Source: Christensenella sp. UBA7703 (GTDB lineage: Bacteria > Bacillota > Clostridia > Christensenellales > CAG-138). Taken from it: DNA of 64,000 nucleotides. This document shows, piece by piece, positions 36,466 through 43,701 of the stretch. The notes under the pieces were generated by a model. That model was given only the letters and a program-made list of their open reading frames with translations. It ran no database searches and was not told the origin of the DNA. Numbering within the stretch: the stretch's first letter is position 1; the number at the start of each line of letters is the position of its first letter. The stretch spans positions 1 through 64,000 of the forward strand of contig DLGD01000014.1 in assembly GCA_002482505.1 (NCBI GenBank), in the 5' to 3' direction. Position numbers and translations under genes: made by a program.

Positions 36466-36603
36466 AAAAGAATCACAGTAAATTTACTTGTCGTTTCTGC
36501 AGATTGCAGCTGATTTTTGTATTATATGCGATAGAAGTGTTGCAAGGCATGCTGTTTCCCGTCGTGATGATTTATCAAAAGAATCACAGTAAATTTACTT
36601 GTC
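36466..36603 (+). promoter_or_regulatory. Two identical 27-bp repeats, each with a 12-bp palindrome, ahead of rubredoxin
   Basis: The same 27 bases occur at 36466-36492 and 36577-36603, 111 bp apart (about 10.5 helical turns). Each contains the perfect palindrome AGTAAATTTACT. The second copy overlaps the -35 box of the promoter before the rubredoxin gene. They look like duplicated operators, which could be bridged by DNA looping. The rest of the 36271-36717 gap contains no gene I can support. Confidence 0.65.
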
Positions 36604-36627
36604 TTTACAATTGGTATTTGCTATATT
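36599..36627 (+). promoter_or_regulatory. Rubredoxin promoter
   Basis: TTGTCT (36599-36604), 17 bases, TATATT (36622-36627). The start codon is at 36718 with AGGAGG before it. Confidence 0.6.
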
Positions 36628-36717
36628 GAAACCAGAACGAAACTGCCGAGACGCATCCTAGTATATGAAGGAACGGCTAGCTGGTTCAATTCATTCAAGC
36701 AGGAGGTAATGTGTAGT

Positions 36718-36873
36718 ATGAAGTATGAGTGCGTTTGCGGTTATGTATATGATCCCGAGGTTGGCGATCCGGATAGCGGCATTGCCCCAGGCACCGCGTT
36801 TGAAGATCTGCCCGAAGATTGGGTTTGCCCCGTCTGCGGAATGGACAAGGAAGCCTTCACGGCCATTGCATAA
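36718..36873 (+). CDS. Rubredoxin
   Basis: A 51-residue protein. Residues 2-12 read KYECVCGYVYD, the middle has GDPDSGIAPGTAFEDLPEDW, and the second knuckle is CPVCG. This is the rubredoxin fold with a mononuclear Fe(Cys)4 site, a small cytoplasmic electron carrier for oxygen and peroxide detoxification in anaerobes. The first knuckle is C-x-C-G rather than the usual C-x-x-C-G. AGGAGG lies 10 bases before the ATG. It is a monocistronic unit between paired operators and a strong terminator. Confidence 0.95.
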   Translation: MKYECVCGYVYDPEVGDPDSGIAPGTAFEDLPEDWVCPVCGMDKEAFTAIA

Positions 36874-36896
36874 CAGAAAAGAACTATTGCAACAAA

Positions 36897-36923
36897 CAAC
36901 GCTCCGGTTTTACCGGAGCGTTG
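36897..36923. terminator. Bidirectional terminator after rubredoxin
   Basis: CAACGCTCCGG (36897-36907), loop TTTTA, CCGGAGCGTTG (36913-36923). It serves both rubredoxin and the converging binding-protein gene. Confidence 0.8.
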
Positions 36924-36973
36924 TTCTGTTTCTTGCGTAGGATGTCCCTGCTTTTTCTTACAGTATCGGAACG

Positions 36974-38065
36974 CTATTTAAATTCCGGTTGCGTTCTTTC
37001 ATAGAGCGCGGTATACAGCGCCTTGATGCCGTCGATGATTCTTGGGCCTGCGCGCGTGATCAGAGCGGGGTCTATGTAGTAGACACGGTTGTTTTTCACC
37101 GCGTCAACGGTTACCCATTCGCTGCGGGAGAGAATCTCTGCCGTCCCGCTCATCGCAGCGCTGCCTGCATCCGGCGAGGTTTCGGTTGCATCCGGCGTGG
37201 CTGCCGGATCGGGGGTTGCATTCGGGTCGGGCGTGCTTGGCGCGATCTCTTTGGTGGCGGTCAGGATGATGTCCGGCGAGCGCCCGACCACCTGATCCTG
37301 CGTGACGCTGAGAAGCCCGGTTTGGTCCTCAAACTCGTTGTGATAGCCTACGAGCGTGATCAGCGAGGAGAAGATATTGCCGCTGCCATACGTAGTCATT
37401 CCCTTTGCCATCGGGGTCAGTTCGAGATAGACGGTGTCCGATTGCGCGGAGATCTTTGCCTGCATGGCGGCAATCGACGTCACAAGCTCTGAAACGAGCG
37501 CGTTTGCCTCCGTGTTGTGGTTGGTGAGGGTACCAAGAAGCGTGATTGCGCCATACATATTATTCACGTCTGTCACGTTGGTGACGGCGATGGTGACACC
37601 CGCGTTTTTCAGCGCGTCTACCAGCTTGGTATCTGCCGCGTCCTCCGGTCCCATGACGACAAGCTGCGGCTCGCGCAGCAATAGCACATCCGGGTCGTTT
37701 TTGCCGTTTGCCGTGGCATACGGAAGGAGGTTAACCTCCGCCGGATAGTCGCAGTTGATCGAACGGCCGACGACGTTCGCGCCCGCACCGATGGCGTAGA
37801 GAATTTCGCAATCCCCGGGGTCAAGCACGACAATGCGCTCCGGATACGCGCTCAGGCGGATTTGGTTGCCCGCCATATCCGTCACATCCACTAGGTATGT
37901 GCCGGAGGACGGATCTGACACGGCGCTGCTCGGTACAAAGTCCGAGGCAACGCTGGGAGAGCCGTCTTCCACGGGCACGGGGGAAGGAAGCGCGCAGGCC
38001 GCCATCGAAAGCGCGAAAACGAGCGCAAGCGTGAGAGAGAGCGCGGACTTGGTTCGGTTGGTCAT
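36974..38065 (-). CDS. ABC transporter substrate-binding lipoprotein (cobalamin/siderophore class)
   Basis: A 363-residue type III (helical-backbone) binding protein of the BtuF/FepB class. It has a lipobox MAAC near residue 22, VTDMAGNQIRLSAYPERIVVLDPGD, then PDVLLLREPQLVV, and a C-terminal lobe ending VKNNRVYYIDPALITRAGPRIIDGI. A 35-residue Thr/Pro/Asp/Ala-rich segment (PSTPDPNATPDPAATPDATE region) is inserted inside the C-terminal lobe. The start at 38065 has AGGAAAGGA upstream. No permease or ATPase is nearby, so it relies on parts encoded elsewhere or serves as an orphan sensor. The ligand is unknown. Confidence 0.85.
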   Translation of the reverse strand: MTNRTKSALSLTLALVFALSMAACALPSPVPVEDGSPSVASDFVPSSAVSDPSSGTYLVDVTDMAGNQIRLSAYPERIVVLDPGDCEILYAIGAGANVVGRSINCDYPAEVNLLPYATANGKNDPDVLLLREPQLVVMGPEDAADTKLVDALKNAGVTIAVTNVTDVNNMYGAITLLGTLTNHNTEANALVSELVTSIAAMQAKISAQSDTVYLELTPMAKGMTTYGSGNIFSSLITLVGYHNEFEDQTGLLSVTQDQVVGRSPDIILTATKEIAPSTPDPNATPDPAATPDATETSPDAGSAAMSGTAEILSRSEWVTVDAVKNNRVYYIDPALITRAGPRIIDGIKALYTALYERTQPEFK

Positions 38066-38168
38066 GGTTGGGAATTCCTTTCCTGCCGATGCGCGACGCG
38101 GGGGATGAAGGCAAACACAAAACATCTGTGCGTGCGCCGCGCGGATATTGGTCGTGAAAACTGGCTAC

Positions 38169-38198
38169 AGTATAGCACCGTATTTGGCAGAGGGTCAA
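38169..38198 (-). promoter_or_regulatory. Promoter of the orphan binding protein
   Basis: Minus strand: TTGACC (38193-38198), 18 bases, TATACT (38169-38174). The remaining part of the gap, 38199-38481, contains no gene or structured element I can support. Confidence 0.6.
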
Positions 38199-38481
38199 TT
38201 GAGGCAGAGCTGGGAGGGGGGAGCGCCGTTTTTGCGGCAATACGCAGGAATCGTTACTGGTATTCCTTAAAAAGTCTTGCAGAATTGATTAAAACGCAAT
38301 ATTTCATGGAATAGATTGCTTTAAGCGCCGAACCAGTGTGAAGACTGTTTACGGATTCGTAGCAGGAAGTTCACACAATTGCGCCGTGCGCTGTACGCGT
38401 GGGAGAAAAAGGAGTAAGATAAAGCAGGCAAGAATGATTTTGCACAACTGAATGAATCGCGCAAGAAGGGATTGAACCGGC

Positions 38482-39444
38482 ATGAAAAAGAAGTATCCCA
38501 TTGACGAGCATCTCAAACTCACGCTCAACGGAACAACGCTCGATTTCCGCATCCGCGGCATGCAGGAGGAAAACCCTGTGCTGCTGTTTCTGCACGGCGG
38601 GCCTGGCGTTTGCGACCGGCATTTTGTGCTGGAGGATCAAGCGCCGCTGACGGACATCTGCACGCTTGTTTGTTTCGATCAGCGTGGCGCAGGGAAGAGC
38701 TACACCCGCGCGCAGGCGGCAGAGCACATGGATATGGAGCTGGTGTTGGGGGACGCGATTGCCGCGATCGACTGGCTGAGAGAGCGCTTTCATCAGGAAA
38801 AGATCTATCTTGCGGGGCACAGCTACGGCAGCTTTCTTGGGGTCACGCTCTGCACGCGCGTGCCTGAAAAGATTGCGGCCTATATCGGCACGGGCCAGCT
38901 CGCAAACGGGGCGGAGAACGAGCGCATCTCGTATGAGTTTGTGCTGGGTGAGGCGACGAAAAAAGGGGATAAAAAGGCGCTCGAAGTGCTTGCGCGCATC
39001 GGCGCGCCGGTCGACGGGTTCTACCGTTCTCTGGATGATCTCACCGTGCAGCGAAACCTGATGACGAAGTTTGGCGGAGCCGCGCACGGCAAGAAGGAGG
39101 GCATGATCTCGTCGATGGTATTGCCCATTTTGCGCTCGCCGGAATATGCGCTTTTCGACATCGCAGGCTATGCAAAGGGGGCTTACTACAACCTCCGTGA
39201 ACTCTGGCGCGAGGTGATCACCTGCAAGTTTGACCAGACGGTCAAACAACTGGACGTTCCTGTCTTCATCACACAAGGACGGCACGACCAAAATACGCCT
39301 CCAGAGATTGCGAAGCCGTGGTTTGACGCGCTGGAAGCGCCAAAGAAGGAATGGATTTGGTTTGAAGAGAGCGCGCATTCGCCCATCCGAGAAGAGAAGG
39401 AAAAATGGAATCAAACCATCCGATCCCGCGTGTTCGGGAAATAA
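38482..39444 (+). CDS. Alpha/beta hydrolase, proline iminopeptidase-like
   Basis: A 320-residue alpha/beta-fold hydrolase. It has the oxyanion-loop HGGPG (about residues 38-42), typical of proline iminopeptidases, and FDQRGAGKS. The nucleophile elbow is GHSYGS (Ser114), the acid is in QGRHDQNTP, and the His is in EESAHSP. It could cleave N-terminal Pro or other residues from peptides, or act on esters. The start at 38482 is preceded by AAGGGA. It is separated from ftsW by a terminator, so it stands alone. Confidence 0.88.
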   Translation: MKKKYPIDEHLKLTLNGTTLDFRIRGMQEENPVLLFLHGGPGVCDRHFVLEDQAPLTDICTLVCFDQRGAGKSYTRAQAAEHMDMELVLGDAIAAIDWLRERFHQEKIYLAGHSYGSFLGVTLCTRVPEKIAAYIGTGQLANGAENERISYEFVLGEATKKGDKKALEVLARIGAPVDGFYRSLDDLTVQRNLMTKFGGAAHGKKEGMISSMVLPILRSPEYALFDIAGYAKGAYYNLRELWREVITCKFDQTVKQLDVPVFITQGRHDQNTPPEIAKPWFDALEAPKKEWIWFEESAHSPIREEKEKWNQTIRSRVFGK

Positions 39445-39453
39445 CGGCTCTTA

Positions 39454-39480
39454 CGGGGATGGAGATCATCCCCGCTTTTT
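39454..39480 (+). terminator. Rho-independent terminator
   Basis: CGGGGATG (39454-39461), loop GAGAT, CATCCCCG (39467-39474), then C and five T. Confidence 0.8.
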
Positions 39481-39741
39481 GTAGGCATTTTCGGAATATG
39501 AACAGAAAACACGTTCTGACGGTGAAATGAAAACACAAGTGGGGGAAAGACGATTATATTTGAAAGATTCTGAAAACAAATGTAGCGCGCTCTTTCCCTC
39601 ATGCGTATCATTTGGTATGATACACGATGCACCAATGTGGCGCATTGCCGCAATTCTGCCCCGGCGGGGTGTGGCGGTGACTGGCAAGCGGAGGTTTCCT
39701 CTGCCGGTTCTCAAAAAATATGCGATAGATTTGGAGAGAGC

Positions 39742-40938
39742 ATGGAAAGACGCGCCGTTGCGAAGAAAAAACGCAATTTAGGCCATATCGATTATCCAAT
39801 TGTACTCATGGTCGGTTTGCTTTGTGCATTTGGGCTGGTCATGGTGTTTTCGGCAAGCTATTATTATGCGCAGAACACGGCATCCGTCGGCTACGACGGC
39901 TATTTTTACATCCGCAAACAGGCCATGTATCTCGCCATCGGATTCCCGATGATGATTGGGCTTTCGTTTTTCGACTATCGGAGGCTGGAACAGTTTAAAC
40001 TGATCGCAATCCTGATCTCCATTGCGTTGCTGCTGGCGGTGCTTGTCTTCGGACAGGAGACGAACGGGGCGCGCCGCTGGATCGTCATCGGCGGACAGAG
40101 TATTCAGCCTTCCGAGATTGCGAAATTCGGCATGATGCTTTATATGGCGTCATTCGCTTCAAAAAAGTATAAGGTCATGCAAAGCTTTACCAAGGGTATG
40201 TTGCCGATGCTTCTGGTTATCGGCGTGATCTGCGGTCTTGTTATGTTGCAGCCAAACATGTCCATGGCGGTTATCATGGGTCTGATGGGCTATGCGCTGC
40301 TCTTTGTCGGCGGCTGTGATACCAAGCAGATGTTTCTGCTCGCGGTCGTGCTCGCGGCATTGTTTGCACTGCTGGCGATCATCGAACCCTACCGTCTGGC
40401 GCGGCTGACATCGTTTGTCGACCCGTGGAAAGACGCGCTGGGCGACGGCTATCAGCTGATCCAGTCTTATTATGCGCTCGGTTCCGGTGGGCTGTTCGGC
40501 GTTGGACTCAACAACAGCCGGCAGAAGCTGCTTTATATGACGTATGGCGAATCGGACTTCATCTTCGCGATCGTTGCTGAAGAGCTTGGACTTATTGGCG
40601 CGCTGCTCGTACTTGCCGCCTTCGGGTTTATCGTCTATCGCGGGATTCGCATCGCACTCATGTGCCGGGATCGATTCGGAAGCATGCTTGCAGGCGGCAT
40701 CACGGTCGTTTTCGGCCTGCAGGTGTTCGTGAATATCGGCGTATGCACAGGACTGCTGCCTACGACCGGACAAGCGCTTCCCTTCATCAGCGCGGGCGGT
40801 TCTTCGATGATGATCTTCCTTGCGGCTATGGGCGTGCTGCTCAATATCTCGCGCTACAACAGCCTGCACAACAATCAGCCGGAGGTTGTGGAGAAGAAGG
40901 CCACGCGCAACGCGAGAAGCGAGCGTGTGAACGCATAA
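39742..40938 (+). CDS. ftsW: FtsW-type peptidoglycan polymerase (SEDS family)
   Basis: A 398-residue SEDS protein with about ten membrane segments. Landmarks are VMVFSASYYYA in TM1, GARRWIVIGGQSIQPSEIAKFG (the catalytic-loop region), DPWKDALGDGYQLIQS, and the final PTTGQALPFISAGGSSM. It polymerises lipid II at the septum. FtsW rather than RodA/SpoVE is inferred from the ftsQ neighbour; SpoVE is possible. The start at 39742 follows TTGGAGAG, so the upstream in-frame ATG at 39601 was rejected. murG, which often lies between ftsW and ftsQ, is absent. Confidence 0.9.
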   Translation: MERRAVAKKKRNLGHIDYPIVLMVGLLCAFGLVMVFSASYYYAQNTASVGYDGYFYIRKQAMYLAIGFPMMIGLSFFDYRRLEQFKLIAILISIALLLAVLVFGQETNGARRWIVIGGQSIQPSEIAKFGMMLYMASFASKKYKVMQSFTKGMLPMLLVIGVICGLVMLQPNMSMAVIMGLMGYALLFVGGCDTKQMFLLAVVLAALFALLAIIEPYRLARLTSFVDPWKDALGDGYQLIQSYYALGSGGLFGVGLNNSRQKLLYMTYGESDFIFAIVAEELGLIGALLVLAAFGFIVYRGIRIALMCRDRFGSMLAGGITVVFGLQVFVNIGVCTGLLPTTGQALPFISAGGSSMMIFLAAMGVLLNISRYNSLHNNQPEVVEKKATRNARSERVNA

Positions 40939-40993
40939 TTCCCGCTTGAACCGCGACGCGACAGGACGAACAAACAACAGAAAGTCTGAATAG

Positions 40994-42526
40994 ATGGCGA
41001 AAGACAAGGGTAAACAATCGAATCACGAACCAAACGGGACAAAGAAGAAGAGTTTTTGGTCAAACTTCTTTGAGCCTGTTCCTTCGGATGACGATTTTGA
41101 CCCGGCATCTGCAAACCGCCAGTACGGAGAGCCGCCAGAACCGCCACTGAAGCACCTCTTTAGCGACGACGATGTGGAATTTTCGGACGAAGAGGATGCG
41201 GAAGACCTCGCCAAGCTCACTTGGGCGGACGGCGAGAAGGTTGTTTCGGATACACAGCGCCTGCGCTACCACGCGAAGCCGGGCGAGAGCGAAAAACTGA
41301 AGACAAAGCGCAAGAATGCGGATTCGATGCGCCTGTTTGATCGCGCGGAAGACGACTTTTTTGAGGACGAGGAGCCGCCGGCGCCGGGGCACACCACGCG
41401 CACGCGAATTTTCCGCACGGGCGCTTCGACAACCGCACGCATCCACATCAACGAAACAGAAGAGACGATTCGCATGGCGGAGGCACAGAAAAAAGCCCGC
41501 GCCAGAGAGGCCGCGCGCAAGCACGAAGAATATGTGGAAAAGCAACTGCGCAAAGCGCAGAGCGCGGCGATTGCGAAGCGTCTCTTCAGCAACCTCGTGT
41601 TCGTGTTTGCGATTCTCGTTGCAGTCGGCGTAGCGCTCTACTATGGCTTCCTGCTTTCCGACATTGTCGTGATGGGAAACGAAAGCTACACCTCGGACTA
41701 TATCATCGAGCGATCCGGCCTCAAACTCGGCACGCATATGCTCTTTGTCGATCTGGACGCGGCGGAGGAGAACATCTCGCAGGATCCGTATTTGCAGGTG
41801 GATTCGGTTACCTATATTTTCCCCGCGCGGGTGAGAATCGTTGTGACGGAGCGAAAGGCGGTTGCGGGCATCGTGGGTCTTGACAGCAACGTGATCATCG
41901 ACAAAAACGGTTACGTGCTCTCCATGGCGGGCGGGACGGACATATCCGATTTGATTCAGGTTACGGGTGTGACGGTTTCGGGCTATCAGCTTGGCCAAAG
42001 ACTCGGCCAGGCTGCCGATTTTTCAACTTCAACGCTGGTACAGCTCATCTCTGTGCTGGAGCAGTTCAATCTTTCGAGCTCGATCAAGAACATCGATTTG
42101 ACCACGCCTTTGGCGATCACGATGACGGCGGACAACGGGCTGAAGATTCACGTCGGTCAGGCGACGGATCTGGACACGAAGATGGGGGTGCTCTCAAGAT
42201 TGCTGCCGCTGTATCTGAACAAAGGGGTAAGCGTCGGCACGCTGTACTTATATGCGAAGGGCACCGCGGTGTATTCCAAGACCTCATATCTTGACCTGAC
42301 GCCGATTGAGACGGCGGGAGATAGCACAAGTCTCGCCTTGCCGGTGGATGAAAACGGAGACGGTATCGATGACAACACGGGCCTTCCGATTACCGCACAG
42401 CAGGTTGATTTGGACAAGGACGGGTTTGACGACAACACCGGGTTGCCGGTCACGACGCCATCCACCTCGACCGCGCCGACAGGCCCGACGCCGACACCGA
42501 CTGGCGGAGACGATTTCCAAGGGTAA
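40994..42526 (+). CDS. ftsQ: FtsQ/DivIB cell-division protein with Ca-loop-like tail
   Basis: A 510-residue protein with a very long charged cytoplasmic N-terminus (about 200 residues) and one TM segment (LVFVFAILVAVGVALYYG). A POTRA domain follows (SDIVVMGNESYTSDYIIERS, then YIFPARVRIVVTERKAVAGI). The C-terminus is unusual: ENGDGIDDNTGLP and DKDGFDDNTGLP resemble TSP3/dockerin calcium loops, followed by a Thr/Pro tail. FtsQ scaffolds the divisome and regulates septal synthesis; the tail should lie outside the membrane. It starts 55 bp after ftsW. Confidence 0.9.
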   Translation: MAKDKGKQSNHEPNGTKKKSFWSNFFEPVPSDDDFDPASANRQYGEPPEPPLKHLFSDDDVEFSDEEDAEDLAKLTWADGEKVVSDTQRLRYHAKPGESEKLKTKRKNADSMRLFDRAEDDFFEDEEPPAPGHTTRTRIFRTGASTTARIHINETEETIRMAEAQKKARAREAARKHEEYVEKQLRKAQSAAIAKRLFSNLVFVFAILVAVGVALYYGFLLSDIVVMGNESYTSDYIIERSGLKLGTHMLFVDLDAAEENISQDPYLQVDSVTYIFPARVRIVVTERKAVAGIVGLDSNVIIDKNGYVLSMAGGTDISDLIQVTGVTVSGYQLGQRLGQAADFSTSTLVQLISVLEQFNLSSSIKNIDLTTPLAITMTADNGLKIHVGQATDLDTKMGVLSRLLPLYLNKGVSVGTLYLYAKGTAVYSKTSYLDLTPIETAGDSTSLALPVDENGDGIDDNTGLPITAQQVDLDKDGFDDNTGLPVTTPSTSTAPTGPTPTPTGGDDFQG

Positions 42527-42556
42527 ACGTTCTGAAATACTGTGAAAGAAACAAAC

Positions 42557-42586
42557 AAGCGGGGCTGCCGAGAGGCAGCCCCGCTT
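42557..42586 (+). terminator. Terminator hairpin after ftsQ
   Basis: AAGCGGGGCTGCC (42557-42569) pairs perfectly with GGCAGCCCCGCTT (42574-42586) around a GAGA loop. There is an A-rich run before it and only a weak T-tract after. Confidence 0.7.
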
Positions 42587-42670
42587 GCGTTTATCCGTTT
42601 CCCGAAGGGAAAGAAAAATCATTACAGAACTATAAAGAGAATCGTTTCACAAGGGAATTGAAAGAAGAAA

Positions 42671-43042
42671 TTATTCCCAGCCTTTTTCCGCATGGCGGCA
42701 GATGGCGGCAAACGTCTCCGCAGAGATGTCGTGCTCCATCCGACAGGCATCCGCAAACGCGGTTGTCTCCTGCACGCCGAGGCGCATCAAAAACTGCGCA
42801 AGCACCCTGTGCCGCTGATACATACGCTCGGCAATCTCGCGCCCGCTGGGGGTTAGCGTGATGCACTTATCATCTGCCATATGAATATAGGAGTTTTCGC
42901 GCAGGAGCTTTGTCGCGTGGCTGACGCTTGCCTTCGTCACGCCGAGGCTGGTTGCGATGTCCACAGAGCGTGCACACCCGTTTTTTTCTTGTTGAATCAG
43001 AATCTGTTCCAGATAATCTTCAATCGATTCGTTGACCTGCAT
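42671..43042 (-). CDS. DtxR/MntR-family metal-dependent regulator
   Basis: A 123-residue repressor. The winged HTH is visible in SVDIATSLGVTKASVSHATKLL and YIHMADDKCITLTPSGREIAE. The dimerisation and metal-binding helices include CRMEHDISAETFAAICRH. There is no SH3-like third domain, as in short clostridial members. The start at 43042 (MQVNES) follows GGAGGTG by 7 bases, so the upstream frame to 43195 was rejected. Divergent from feoABC and facing a palindromic operator, it is very likely the Fe(II)-dependent repressor of ferrous iron uptake; Mn(II) is the alternative metal. Confidence 0.92.
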   Translation of the reverse strand: MQVNESIEDYLEQILIQQEKNGCARSVDIATSLGVTKASVSHATKLLRENSYIHMADDKCITLTPSGREIAERMYQRHRVLAQFLMRLGVQETTAFADACRMEHDISAETFAAICRHAEKGWE

Positions 43043-43188
43043 GTGCGCACCTCCAATTCTTCCTTCTATGCTACACCCAAGGCGGTTTGATTTCAAGTTT
43101 TTATCAAATCTCATTCGGGAACACGGCAGTAAGGAAAGTACGGCAATCCATGCGCGCCACCGGAAACAGGAGGGAACCATTTTGGGGA

Positions 43189-43217
43189 TTGACAAGCGAA
43201 GGTAGAAGCTGTAAACT
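43189..43217 (+). promoter_or_regulatory. feo operon promoter
   Basis: TTGACA (43189-43194), 17 bases, TAAACT (43212-43217). The transcription start is predicted near 43224, right next to the operator. Confidence 0.7.
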
Positions 43218-43226
43218 CCAATCGCA

Positions 43227-43244
43227 AGTTAGAGAAATCTAACT
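43227..43244. promoter_or_regulatory. Iron-repressor operator of the feo operon
   Basis: AGTTAGA-GAAA-TCTAACT is a perfect inverted repeat. It resembles DtxR/IdeR-type sites, lies just after the predicted transcription start and faces the DtxR-type gene. Outer arms ATCGCA (43221-43226) and TGCGAT (43248-43253) extend the symmetry. Confidence 0.75.
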
Positions 43245-43329
43245 ATCTGCGATGGTAAACGGGGGATTGATTCGCCCGCGTGCTGCGCAGGATAGCCCTT
43301 TGGCGCGGGCGGAAACACGGAGAAACAAC

Positions 43330-43701
43330 ATGACACTGGATGAACTAAAAATCGGGCACACAGGCACGATTACCGCGGTCAAGGGAGAAGGCGCCTTGCG
43401 GCTCCGGCTACTGGATATGGGGCTGATACCCAAGACGAAGGTGACGCTGATCAAGGTTGCGCCGATGGGCGACCCGATTGAAATCTGCGTGCGCGGTTAT
43501 GAATTAACGCTTCGAAAAGACGACGCGAAGAACATCAATCTTGCAGAGGAAGAGGGAGAGGGAAATGATATTTGCGCTTGCAGGAAACCAGAACTCGGGC
43601 AAGACGACGCTCTTCAATGCGCTTACGGGGTCCAATCAGCATGTCGGAAACTTTCCGGGCGTGACGGTGGATCAGAAGATGGGGGAGATTCGCGGGGTTA
43701 A
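43330..43701 (+). CDS. feoA: FeoA with an unusually long C-terminal extension into feoB
   Basis: A 123-residue protein. Residues 1-75 are a FeoA SH3-like domain (MTLDELKIGHTGTITAVKG, LRLRLLDMGLIPKTKVTL, DPIEICVRGYELTLRKDDAKNI), a partner and regulator of FeoB. Typical FeoA ends near here, but this frame stays open a further 48 residues and overlaps the first 137 bases of feoB in another frame. The extra stretch includes CACRKPELGQ and SACRKLS. It may be a genuine overlap or simply the absence of an early stop. GGAG lies before the ATG. Confidence 0.9.
   Translation: MTLDELKIGHTGTITAVKGEGALRLRLLDMGLIPKTKVTLIKVAPMGDPIEICVRGYELTLRKDDAKNINLAEEEGEGNDICACRKPELGQDDALQCAYGVQSACRKLSGRDGGSEDGGDSRG

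Noticed and set aside
36466..36603. CRISPR-like pair of 27-bp repeats
   Set aside because: There are only two copies with an 84-bp gap and no cas genes. The position at a promoter fits operators better.
36438..36629. 63-codon ORF over the rubredoxin upstream region
   Set aside because: Its internal repeat (KNHSKFTC twice) is only the translated 27-bp operator repeat; there is no SD and no conserved feature.
38066..38200. Cobalamin riboswitch before the BtuF-like gene
   Set aside because: The conserved B12-box segments are not present; only a promoter can be supported.
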